Shown here: piece by piece, positions 1 through 5,879 of the stretch | Layout of the letters: each line of letters starts with the position of its first letter | Numbering within the stretch: position 1 is the first letter of the stretch | Assembly (NCBI GenBank): GCA_902783345.1 | Contig: CACZQI010000047.1 | Coordinates: 1 to 19,093, forward strand | Reading direction: 5' to 3' | Source of the DNA: an uncultured Erysipelotrichaceae bacterium | Lineage (GTDB): Bacteria > Bacillota_I > Bacilli_A > RF39 > UBA660 | Length of the DNA stretch: 19,093 nt | The notes under the pieces: model-generated | Told to the model about the DNA's origin: nothing | The model's input: the letters and a program-made list of their open reading frames with translations, nothing else | Databases searched by the model: none | Translations under genes and position numbers: made by a program

Positions 1-91
1 CAAAAGCGTCATCGATTAAAACTGAAGCTAGTCCTTTCATGTGAGATCCTTCTTTTTCAACTTTACGTACATTTACTGATGTAATTTGCAT
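1..91 (-). CDS. spoVG: SpoVG family regulator (5' part only)
   Basis: Only the first 30 codons are in the window; the gene runs off the left edge. The peptide begins MQITSVNVRKVEKEGSHMKG and continues into ASVLIDDAF. This matches the SpoVG N-terminus, a short beta-rich domain with the pattern (E/Q)xTxVxxR...EGxMxAxASIxxDxxF. SpoVG is a small nucleic-acid-binding regulator; in Bacillus it acts at asymmetric septation, and in other Gram-positives it affects capsule and virulence genes. The start is set by a strong Shine-Dalgarno GGAAGGAG a few bases upstream (about 100-107). Its neighbour veg also lies near spoVG in B. subtilis, although there sspF, ispE, purR and yabJ lie between them. The function is known from the family, not proven here. 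Confidence 0.88.
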   Translation of the reverse strand, partial: MQITSVNVRKVEKEGSHMKGLASVLIDDAF

Positions 92-123
92 AACATCACT
101 CCTTCCATATGTTCGTTAATTTA

Positions 124-152
124 ATTTTATAGCCTTTTTGAAAAAAATGCAA
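124..152 (-). promoter_or_regulatory. Likely sigma-A promoter of spoVG
   Basis: On the minus strand a -35 box TTGCAT (147-152) and a -10 box TAAAAT (124-129) are separated by 17 bp. An overlapping TATAAA lies 2 bp nearer. The site lies in the gap between the veg stop and the spoVG ribosome binding site. In B. subtilis spoVG is sigma-H dependent; the boxes here look like housekeeping ones. The region is very AT-rich, so chance matches are possible. Confidence 0.5.
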
Positions 153-156
153 TAGT

Positions 157-366
157 TTATAAGAAGGTTAACGAAATATCTTTACTTAAAACATCATTGT
201 ATGAATAACTCTTACGATCAATACCATTTGATACTACAAAAACATGAGAATAATACTCAACAATATAACCATAAAATACTTCATTTCGATTACGATTTTC
301 TTTAGCAATTATTTTGACTTCTCTATTTAAATGATTTCTAATTTCATCTTTAATTCTTTCAATCAT
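157..366 (-). CDS. veg: Veg family protein
   Basis: This 69-residue protein matches the Veg family of Bacillota. The C-terminal half has the family signature VFVVSNG..RKSYSYNDVL followed by LTF, which aligns with the SYSYADILTE.VELTF segment of B. subtilis Veg. The N-terminal IKDEIRNHLNREVKI matches the family's opening helix and first strand of a small beta-barrel. Veg is an abundant conserved protein; in Bacillus it has been linked to biofilm matrix gene expression through SinR, but its molecular activity is unclear. Its ATG overlaps the yabG stop by 4 bp (ATGA), so the two are translationally coupled. At 69 residues it is shorter than the roughly 85-residue Bacillus protein, mainly at the C-terminus. 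Confidence 0.88.
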   Translation of the reverse strand: MIERIKDEIRNHLNREVKIIAKENRNRNEVFYGYIVEYYSHVFVVSNGIDRKSYSYNDVLSKDISLTFL

Positions 367-1136
367 CTTGGATACCCCACATACATAAGTCCATTTCCAA
401 TAACTCCTCCCATTCCATCTGAACCATATTTGGTTTTATTTAAAAGTTCAATTAAATTAATAGTATCTTGTTTATTTGTTAAAGCAATGGTGGTAGCAAT
501 TATAGCTGGATCTAAAGCATGAATATTTACTCTTTTGGGACTAGAGGCAAAATTAGCCCCACATTTAATTAACTCTTCATAATCACTTTGACAAGCACCA
601 GCAATAATTACTAATTTATCATGATTTTTTTCATATTTACGGGCTTCTCTTACAGCATTACAAAAATATTTAGAATTTTTATAATTATTAATATTATATT
701 TATCGCCTTTTTTCTTAAAATAAGCATCATGTCCAGTAATTATAATGATATCAGGGTCAAATTCTTTTAAGAATTTAGGCACTTTGATAGGTAAATCTTC
801 TTCTTTAACAATTTTACCTACGGCTTGTAATTTATGCTCTTTATAATACTTTAAACATCTTTTTAAATAATCAGCATCACCATCTAAATGTAAAATTCTA
901 GCAGGTAAATAAAAATACTCATTACGATCAGAAATATCTGGCTCTTCAATTGTTTCTTCAAAGTTATCACTAGCACTTTTTTCATATAAAACTAAATCAT
1001 CTATGGGACTATCAGCAAAAAGTCTAACATTTTCACCTTTTAAATAACACATATTATCTTCAATATTTAAGATTCTAAAAATGATATCATGGTTATAACT
1101 AATTCTAGTAACTTTTTCGCCTTTTTTTAGATCCAT
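363..1136 (-). CDS. yabG: Sporulation-specific cysteine protease YabG
   Basis: This 257-residue protein is recognisable as YabG, the mother-cell protease that trims spore coat proteins so that they can be cross-linked. The N-terminus MDLKKGEKVTRISYNHDI has the family's small barrel (GD.V.R.SY..D). The catalytic half shows ILHLDGDADYL (81-91), IITGHDAY with H136, AGACQSDYE with C182, and GANFASSPKRVNIHALDP. H136 and C182 sit in the two motifs holding the family's His and Cys catalytic residues. B. subtilis YabG is about 290 residues; the linker after the barrel is shorter here. A good Shine-Dalgarno AGGTGG lies 5 bases before the ATG. The gene follows a terminator after ksgA, so it probably has its own promoter, and it overlaps veg by 4 bp. 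Its presence is evidence for an endospore programme. Confidence 0.95.
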   Translation of the reverse strand: MDLKKGEKVTRISYNHDIIFRILNIEDNMCYLKGENVRLFADSPIDDLVLYEKSASDNFEETIEEPDISDRNEYFYLPARILHLDGDADYLKRCLKYYKEHKLQAVGKIVKEEDLPIKVPKFLKEFDPDIIIITGHDAYFKKKGDKYNINNYKNSKYFCNAVREARKYEKNHDKLVIIAGACQSDYEELIKCGANFASSPKRVNIHALDPAIIATTIALTNKQDTINLIELLNKTKYGSDGMGGVIGNGLMYVGYPR

Positions 1137-1151
1137 TTTTCCACCTAGATA

Positions 1152-1180
1152 AATATATGCAAAAAAATAGATAATTATTA
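1152..1180 (-). promoter_or_regulatory. Possible sigma-E/sigma-K type promoter of yabG
   Basis: On the minus strand TAATAAT (1174-1180) is followed after 14 bp by CATATATT (1152-1159). These resemble the sigma-E boxes KMATATT (6 of 7) and CATACANT (one difference) at the right spacing. A mother-cell sigma factor would suit yabG. The sequence is so AT-rich that a match of this quality can occur by chance, so this is only a candidate. Confidence 0.3.
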
Positions 1181-1192
1181 TAAATTACCTAT
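1161..1192 (-). terminator. Intrinsic terminator of ksgA, overlapping its stop
   Basis: On the minus strand ATAGGTAATT (1183-1192) pairs with AATTATCTAT (1167-1176), giving ten pairs including one G-U. The loop is six bases, and a run of T follows (1161-1166). The ksgA stop TAA (1178-1180) falls in the loop. The stem is AT-rich, so termination may be partial. Confidence 0.62.
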
Positions 1193-1954
1193 TATTTCAA
1201 TAAAGACATCTAATGGTATTTCTTCAGCTCGGTTATTAAGTGAGTACCCATTTTTATTTAAAATTTCATCTATTTTGGCTAAATCATAGCCATTTAAATT
1301 ATTTCGTAAATTTTTCCTTTTAAATTTAAAAGCATTTTTTAAAAAATTATTAAATTTATTAAAGTCAATATCTAATTTATCTTTTGACGTAAATTTGACA
1401 ACGGTGCTATCTACATTTGGCATAGGATAAAAACACTTTCTACTAACATTAAATAAAGGCTCAATATCATAAAAGTAGTTAAGTAGTACTGTTATATACC
1501 CATAATCTTTAGTTTGAGGTTTAGCGGTAAGTCTTTCACCTACTTCTTTTTGCATCATTAATGTTAATGATTTAGGATTAATATCGGATAGCGCTATTTT
1601 TTCTATAATTGGAGTAGTTATGTAATATGGAATATTGGCTACAACATAAATATTTTCATAAGGAATATTTTTGATATCATCTTTAATATCAGTCGTTAGA
1701 AAATCTTTAAATAGAATAATTGTTTTATCTTTTTTTATCTTTTCAAGTTTTTCTTTTAAAGACAAATCTATTTCATAACATAATAAATAAGCATTATAAT
1801 TTTGAAGTTTTTTAGTTAAATTGCCACTACCAGGCCCAATTTCGATAATTAAATCTTTTTCTGTTGGATTTATTGTACTTGCAATTTTATCTAAAATATT
1901 ATTATCATTTAAGAAATTTTGCCCAAATCTTTTTTTAAATATATGTTTTTCCAT
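1178..1954 (-). CDS. ksgA: 16S rRNA dimethyladenosine transferase RsmA/KsgA
   Basis: This 258-residue enzyme dimethylates the two adjacent adenines in the loop of 16S rRNA helix 45 (A1518/A1519 in E. coli numbering), using S-adenosylmethionine, late in 30S subunit assembly. The sequence shows the N-terminal KKRFGQNFLND (8-17), the SAM-binding motif EIGPGSGNLT (38-47), the acidic end of strand 2 (YEID, 60-63), and the catalytic motif NIPYYIT (107-113). The C-terminal domain has FKRKNLRNNL, typical of KsgA. Length is normal. The ATG is preceded by AGAGGAATGTT, an acceptable Shine-Dalgarno. B. subtilis has rnmV upstream of ksgA; here the 3D-domain gene and its terminator lie directly upstream, and ksgA looks like its own transcription unit. 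Confidence 0.97.
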   Translation of the reverse strand: MEKHIFKKRFGQNFLNDNNILDKIASTINPTEKDLIIEIGPGSGNLTKKLQNYNAYLLCYEIDLSLKEKLEKIKKDKTIILFKDFLTTDIKDDIKNIPYENIYVVANIPYYITTPIIEKIALSDINPKSLTLMMQKEVGERLTAKPQTKDYGYITVLLNYFYDIEPLFNVSRKCFYPMPNVDSTVVKFTSKDKLDIDFNKFNNFLKNAFKFKRKNLRNNLNGYDLAKIDEILNKNGYSLNNRAEEIPLDVFIEIIGNL

Positions 1955-1974
1955 AACATTCCTCTTTCAAAGAA

Positions 1975-1983
1975 ATTTTACCA
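1975..1983 (-). promoter_or_regulatory. Extended -10 promoter candidate for ksgA
   Basis: The minus strand reads TGGTAAAAT, a TG-n extended -10 (TAAAAT at 1975-1980), just downstream of the T-run of the preceding terminator. No convincing -35 is present at 17 bp, where the sequence is the terminator stem. It would give a leader of about 14 bases with the ribosome binding site inside. Confidence 0.4.
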
Positions 1984-1984
1984 T

Positions 1985-2009
1985 AAAAAAAGATAGTTTT
2001 AAACTATCT
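1985..2009 (-). terminator. Intrinsic terminator of the 3D-domain gene, overlapping its stop
   Basis: On the minus strand AGATAGTTT (2001-2009) pairs with AAACTATCT (1991-1999) around a very small loop, followed by TTTTTT (1985-1990). The upstream gene's final codons and stop (AGA TAG) form the 5' arm of the stem. Confidence 0.75.
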
Positions 2010-2546
2010 ATTGTAACCATATCTTAATACATTATAACTAATAAGGTGTCTACCAATATGGTTTGATGCATATTCTTCGCTTTCAACAAGTAAATCTAAA
2101 TCTGTTCCAAGTACGCCTCTATCTAGTACAATTGCTGTTATTTTACCATTTTCTCGAATAACACTTCCATCAAATTCAATAATTGAACCACAAGGCAAGT
2201 TTTTAGATGATGCAACTATTCTAACAGTACCGTAATCTTTATCACTATAAGTATCTGTGCCATCTAAAACATTTTGACCTGTACAACCTAAATGACCATT
2301 ACATAAAGGACAATTAGCCGCATATCCTGTTAAATCTCCATTGTAAGTATCAAGTGGTGTATATAAATCATTTCTTTTAATTTCTTCATATTTTACTGCC
2401 ATAGCATGTAAATCTAAAGTTTTATTTAAATTATGATTTACTGTTTTAGTCTCAGATTGAGGAATATTAACACTTGTACACATACAAATAAAAGCACAAA
2501 CAATTAGTACTTGAAAAATATTTAATACTTTTTTAATATGCCTCAC
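2004..2546 (-). CDS. Secreted 3D-domain protein (YabE/Rpf-like cell-wall enzyme)
   Basis: This 180-residue protein has a basic N-terminus (RHIKK), a hydrophobic segment at about 7-24 that should export or anchor it, a linker, and a C-terminal 3D domain from about 70 to 180. The three aspartates that name the domain are visible as D142 (LDRG), D149 and D151 (TDLDLL). The domain opens with TGYAANCPLCNGHLGCTGQ, with cysteines at 79, 82, 88 and 119 that could form disulfides or bind metal. Such domains resemble the MltA fold and are thought to cut peptidoglycan. B. subtilis YabE sits at the same place but is longer, with DUF348 and G5 domains missing here. The start is a GTG, with no clear Shine-Dalgarno and a hairpin directly upstream; the first in-frame ATG (residue 22) would destroy the signal segment. 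Function is inferred from the domain. Confidence 0.85.
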   Translation of the reverse strand: MRHIKKVLNIFQVLIVCAFICMCTSVNIPQSETKTVNHNLNKTLDLHAMAVKYEEIKRNDLYTPLDTYNGDLTGYAANCPLCNGHLGCTGQNVLDGTDTYSDKDYGTVRIVASSKNLPCGSIIEFDGSVIRENGKITAIVLDRGVLGTDLDLLVESEEYASNHIGRHLISYNVLRYGYNR

Positions 2547-2573
2547 CTACAATCTATGTTAATTGTAGCATGA

Positions 2574-3329
2574 TTATAGCTTGATGTCAAAAATCTCATG
2601 AAAATTTTCTTCTAAAATATTAGATAATTTTTCTAATGACACATTATAAATGGTAGTTAATTCATCCGCAACAAACTTTAAATACATTGGCTCATTAGGT
2701 ATTCCTCTAAGAGGCATTGGGGTTAAATAAGGACTATCAGTCTCAAGTAAAATACTTGTTATTGGAATTTCCTTTAAAACTTCTTTTAAATGAGCATTTT
2801 TAAATGTTAAAACGCCACCTATTCCTAGTTTAAAGCCTAGTTTTAAATATTCTTTAGCCGTTTCTAAACTACCAGAAAAGCAATGAATAATACCTTTTAC
2901 ATGATGCCTTTTAAGAATTTTTAATAAATCATCCGTAGCTTCCCTATTATGAACTATAACTGGTAAATTTAATTCTTCTGCTAAATTTAAAAATGTATCA
3001 AGTAATTCTAACTGCTCTTTTTTATTATCTTTATTATGATAATAATCTAAACCTATTTCTCCTATAGCGATAATTTTGGGATTACTACTATTTTCTTTAA
3101 TTAAGTTAATGTTTTCCTCTAAATCTTCTATAATATTATCTGGATGAATTCCTAAAGCTCCATAAACATTTGGATATTTATTAGAAAGACTAATAACTTC
3201 TTTATTGGTTTTTAAATTATAACCATTGATAATTATTCTTTTAATATTATTTTGACTTAAATTATTAATTACATCATCTGGATTATAATAACTTGTACTT
3301 AAAATATGACAATGAGTATCTGTAAACAT
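2574..3329 (-). CDS. tatD: TatD family metal-dependent DNase
   Basis: This 251-residue protein is a full-length TatD/YabD hydrolase of the amidohydrolase-type TIM-barrel fold. Metal-binding motifs are visible in order: THCH (H6 and H8 after D4), GEIGLDYYH with the bridging glutamate, IVHNREA, IIHCFSGS and LETDSPYLTP with the last aspartate. Family members are 3'-5' exonucleases on DNA or RNA, involved in DNA repair and in some organisms D-tyrosyl-tRNA handling; the exact substrate here is unknown. It starts with ATG after a good AAAGGAG. It lies 26 bp after metG, matching metS-yabD of B. subtilis, but a terminator separates the two. Confidence 0.95.
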   Translation of the reverse strand: MFTDTHCHILSTSYYNPDDVINNLSQNNIKRIIINGYNLKTNKEVISLSNKYPNVYGALGIHPDNIIEDLEENINLIKENSSNPKIIAIGEIGLDYYHNKDNKKEQLELLDTFLNLAEELNLPVIVHNREATDDLLKILKRHHVKGIIHCFSGSLETAKEYLKLGFKLGIGGVLTFKNAHLKEVLKEIPITSILLETDSPYLTPMPLRGIPNEPMYLKFVADELTTIYNVSLEKLSNILEENFHEIFDIKL

Positions 3330-3341
3330 AAAACTCCTTTC

Positions 3342-3365
3342 AAAAAAAGGTGAAATTATTCACCT
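3342..3365 (-). terminator. Intrinsic terminator of metG, overlapping its stop
   Basis: On the minus strand AGGTGAA (3359-3365) pairs with TTCACCT (3348-3354) around the loop TAAT, followed by a T-run (3342-3347). The metG stop TAA (3356-3358) is in the loop. It would limit read-through of the T-box controlled transcript into tatD, whose start is only about 13 bp past the T-run. Confidence 0.78.
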
Positions 3366-4891
3366 AATTCAATTCTATTAAATAAGATTTCAGGCTCTTT
3401 TAATTTAGTTCCTGATTTATATGTACCAAATGATTTGGTACTTTCATAAGATGTATCTTCAGTGTTTAATAAATTAAATATTTTAGCACTTGTATCTGGC
3501 ATAAAGGCTTGAAGATAAACTGCACAAACTCTAATAGTTTCGATTAAATTATAAAGAACTGTTTTTAATCTATCTTTTTCATTTTCATCTTTAGCTAAAA
3601 TCCAAGGTGTTGTTTCATCAATATATTTATTAGCAGCTCTTAAAACTTCAAATACATCACTAATGCTATCAGCTATTCTTAATTTATCCATATCTTCTTT
3701 AACTTTATTGCCTAAGTTTTCACATAAATTAATTAAATTATTATCTACTTCAGCATAAACACCTTTATTTTCAACTATTCCTTCAAAGTATTTATGACTC
3801 ATTGAAATAGTACGATTTACTAAATTACCTAAAATATTTGCTAAATCTGAATTATTTCTTTCAACAATCAATTCTTCTGTAATATTTCCATCATCAGCAA
3901 AAGGAATTTCATGTAAAACATAATATCTAATTGTATCTAATCCATATTTATTAACTAAATCATCAGCATATAAAACATTTCCTTTACTCTTACTCATTTT
4001 ATCTGATGCAGTTAAAAGCCAAGGATGACCAAATACTTGTTTAGGTAAAGGTAAATCTAATGCCATCAATATTATAGGCCAATAAATAGTATGGAAACGA
4101 ATAATATCTTTACCAATTAAATGTAAATCAGCAGGCCAATATTTATTAAAGAAATCACTTTGTTCATCCACATCATAACCAGGGAATGTAATATAATTTG
4201 ATAAAGCATCAATCCATACATAAACGACATGTTTATCATTAAAATCAACTTTTACACCCCAATCAAAAGCAGTACGAGATACACATAAATCTTGTAAACC
4301 AGGTTTTAAGAAATTATTAATCATTTCATTCTTACGAGATTCTGGTTGAATAAATTCTGGGTGCTCTTCGATATGCTTAATTAGTCTATCTTGATATTTA
4401 GATAATTTAAAGAAGTATGCTTCTTCACTTTTCTTTTCGACAGGTCTACCACAATCTGGGCAATTTCCATCAATAAGTTGTGTTTCTGTGAAAAATGATT
4501 CACAAGGAGTACAATACCAACCTTCATATTTATCTAAATAGATATCTCCTTGATCATATAACTTTTTAAAGATATGTTGAACCTTTTTCTTATGATCAGG
4601 ATTTGATGTTCTAACAAACTTATCATAAGTTGTATTCATTATATCCCAAATTCTTTTAATTTCACCAGCTTTTTCATCAACAAATTCTTGTGGTGTAACT
4701 CCTGCTTCTTTAGCTTTTAATTCAATTTTTTCACCATGTTCATCAGTTCCCGTTTGAAAATAAACATCATAACCTTCTAATCTTTTGTTTCTAGCTATAG
4801 CATCTGCTAAAACAATTTCATAAGTATTACCAATATGAGGTTTACCTGAAGCATACGCAATAGCAGTTGAAATATAATACTTTTCTTTCAT
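3356..4891 (-). CDS. metG: Methionyl-tRNA synthetase
   Basis: This 511-residue class I synthetase attaches methionine to tRNA-Met. The Rossmann fold begins at YYISTAIAYASGKPHIGN with the HIGH-type motif HIGN (19-22). The inserted connective domain keeps a four-cysteine zinc knuckle: C127, C130, C144 and C147. The KMSKS loop is DKMSKSKGN (298-302), followed by the helical anticodon-binding domain. The protein ends after this domain. Many bacterial enzymes, including B. subtilis MetS (about 660 residues), carry an additional C-terminal tRNA-binding (Trbp111-like) domain that is absent here. The start ATG has GGAAGGAAG upstream. It is preceded by a T-box leader whose specifier codon is ATG, so expression should rise when uncharged tRNA-Met accumulates. 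It has its own promoter and terminator. Confidence 0.98.
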   Translation of the reverse strand: MKEKYYISTAIAYASGKPHIGNTYEIVLADAIARNKRLEGYDVYFQTGTDEHGEKIELKAKEAGVTPQEFVDEKAGEIKRIWDIMNTTYDKFVRTSNPDHKKKVQHIFKKLYDQGDIYLDKYEGWYCTPCESFFTETQLIDGNCPDCGRPVEKKSEEAYFFKLSKYQDRLIKHIEEHPEFIQPESRKNEMINNFLKPGLQDLCVSRTAFDWGVKVDFNDKHVVYVWIDALSNYITFPGYDVDEQSDFFNKYWPADLHLIGKDIIRFHTIYWPIILMALDLPLPKQVFGHPWLLTASDKMSKSKGNVLYADDLVNKYGLDTIRYYVLHEIPFADDGNITEELIVERNNSDLANILGNLVNRTISMSHKYFEGIVENKGVYAEVDNNLINLCENLGNKVKEDMDKLRIADSISDVFEVLRAANKYIDETTPWILAKDENEKDRLKTVLYNLIETIRVCAVYLQAFMPDTSAKIFNLLNTEDTSYESTKSFGTYKSGTKLKEPEILFNRIELGE

Positions 4892-4909
4892 TTTAATCTT
4901 CCTTCCATT

Positions 4910-5104
4910 AAAAAATTCATGAACTTAAGGACGAATTTATTCGCGGTACCACCTTAATTCATGAATATCATGCACTTTAATCTTAACGCGATTTTACGTT
5001 TGAACTCCAGAGCCATGTTCATTAAACCTAATTAATTCTCTTTCACCAAATAAGAACTCTCTATGTAATTAGTATTTAATTACTCTTTCCTTCTTCGTCC
5101 AATA
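4910..5104 (-). promoter_or_regulatory. Met-specific T-box riboswitch leader of metG
   Basis: The minus strand carries the hallmark T-box AAGGTGGTACCGCG at 4942-4955. Stem I can be drawn by hand: base TTGGAC with GTTCAA (one G-U), AGAG with CTCT, ATTAAA with TTTAAT, and CTAATT with AATTAG. It has an AGAGAG bulge and an apical TTTGGTGAA with the GNTG signature. The specifier loop reads GAACATGGC, with specifier ATG at 5014-5016, reading tRNA-Met. The T-box bulge TGGT would pair with an ACCA 3' end, which fits the A discriminator of tRNA-Met. A long stem follows: ATTCATGAATTAAGG (4952-4966) with CCTTAAGTTCATGAAT (4915-4930) and T6 (4910-4915), which is the likely terminator. Uncharged tRNA should favour the antiterminator and permit metG transcription. 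Confidence 0.96.
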
Positions 5105-5109
5105 AAATG

Positions 5110-5138
5110 ATTTTAGCATAGACTTAAGTTAAAATCAA
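5110..5138 (-). promoter_or_regulatory. Promoter of the T-box/metG transcript
   Basis: The minus strand has a -35 TTGATT (5133-5138), a 17-bp spacer and an extended -10 TGCTAAAAT (TAAAAT at 5110-5115, TG at 5117-5118). The predicted start lies at about 5103-5104, exactly where stem I of the T-box begins, which supports both calls. Confidence 0.8.
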
Positions 5139-5150
5139 TAATAATTTAAT

Positions 5151-5183
5151 AAAAAAAGGCTACTAAAATTTGGCTTAGTAGCC
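5151..5183 (-). terminator. Intrinsic terminator ending the upstream (spoVT) transcript
   Basis: On the minus strand GGCTACTAA (5175-5183) pairs perfectly with TTAGTAGCC (5158-5166) around an 8-base loop, followed by T7 (5151-5157). It lies about 95 bp past the gene remnant and just before the metG promoter, so it separates the two transcription units. On the plus strand no T-run follows, so it is not bidirectional. Confidence 0.88.
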
Positions 5184-5278
5184 AAGTTATGCTAACTTAA
5201 GAATTTTAATAATGGACAAAAACTATAAGGTTACTGCATAACTAGTTTAATCTATATTAAATAAAATTAAACCCTTTA
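5184..5278. other. AT-rich spacer with a small imperfect inverted repeat
   Basis: No gene is visible here. It contains an imperfect inverted repeat, AGTTATGCTAAC (5185-5196) against GTTACTGCATAACT (5230-5243), differing by a 2-base insertion. It could be a weak RNA stem after the gene remnant or a scar of whatever delivered that remnant. I see no transposase or target duplication. Confidence 0.35.
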
Positions 5279-5416
5279 TTAAATACTTACAATATATGGA
5301 TTATTTATAGTTCCATCACCCTTAGTTATTGTCGTGGTTGAAGGGAGTGCTACTGAGGGACGTACGCCGAGAGTATACGTCACAAAGTTGTCGAAGAGGA
5401 AACCTGAAGCATTCTT
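5279..5416 (-). pseudogene. C-terminal remnant of a surface/secreted protein gene
   Basis: A 45-codon open stretch on the minus strand has no start and is cut off upstream by an in-frame TAA (5417-5419) next to the spoVT stop. It ends at TAA (5279-5281). The peptide includes TLGVRPSVALPS and TKGDGTINNPYIVSI. From memory, a 'GVRPxVxL...GDGTxxNPYxV' tail is common at the C-termini of large secreted or surface proteins of uncultured gut Bacillota; I could not search to confirm this. The upstream body of the gene is absent because intact spoVT occupies the space. Around 5330-5410 the bases are close to half G+C (for example GACGTATACTCTCGGCGTAC), far above the flanks, which points to recent arrival from elsewhere. 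Alternatively it could be a chance open frame, but the motif and composition argue against that. Confidence 0.6.
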
Positions 5417-5421
5417 TTATC

Positions 5422-5850
5422 TTAAATTCCCTGTGATGTGGTTAAAAATATTGTGATTATACGAGATATTAATTTTGTTAGTTTTGCTAAGTCTTCATTG
5501 TTTTGACTATATATAGTTAAATGCCCAATAATAGTTGAATCTTTAATAATATCTTCATTATATTCGTTAGTTGTTTTTTGAGTTAAATTCGAAAATATTA
5601 CTTTTTCTCTATCGCTTATAATAAGTTCAATTTTATAAATTTCTACTAACTGATTACATAGTTCATTTATAAATCTATAATAATTATTTAAATAAGAATA
5701 TTTTGAAATATTAATTTTATTATCATCAACATTTATTAAAATACTTTCATTATCTTGAATTTTTAATTTATTACGAACTTCTTTTGGAATAACAATTCGA
5801 CCTAGTTCATCAATTTTTCTAATATAATTATTTGAATTCACATATATCAC
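5422..5850 (-). CDS. spoVT: SpoVT-like AbrB-family sporulation regulator
   Basis: This protein of up to 142 residues has an N-terminal swapped-hairpin AbrB/SpoVT DNA-binding domain. It is clear from YIRKIDELGRIVIPKEVRNK and the following LKIQDNESILINVDD. The rest is a shortened GAF-like domain with the SpoVT-type pattern ELIISDREKVIFS and a closing helix KLISRIITIFL. Alignment with B. subtilis SpoVT (178 residues) puts its Met1 opposite the second GTG at 5841, which also has a GTGAT Shine-Dalgarno-like stretch; the longest frame starts at GTG 5850. I prefer 5841 (139 residues). SpoVT is a forespore regulator made under sigma-G in Bacillus. Here the gene follows mfd by 29 bp, as in pth-mfd-spoVT of B. 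subtilis, and it holds the position before metG that abrB has there. AbrB itself is less likely given the GAF-like tail. Confidence 0.85.
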   Translation of the reverse strand: MIYVNSNNYIRKIDELGRIVIPKEVRNKLKIQDNESILINVDDNKINISKYSYLNNYYRFINELCNQLVEIYKIELIISDREKVIFSNLTQKTTNEYNEDIIKDSTIIGHLTIYSQNNEDLAKLTKLISRIITIFLTTSQGI

Positions 5851-5879
5851 TAATGATAGTTTGGTCTTAAGTTTAAATA

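Noticed and set aside
331..522. Plus-strand open frame of 63 codons opposite yabG and veg
   Set aside because: It lies antisense to two recognisable genes and has no family signature or ribosome binding site. The plus-strand frames at 1821-2027, 8707-8892, 12693-12959 and 12847-13074 are rejected for the same reason.
5310..5410. GC-rich segment first suspected to be a structured RNA or riboswitch on the plus strand
   Set aside because: It fits no riboswitch class I know, and the minus strand reads as a coherent protein tail with a stop, which explains it better.
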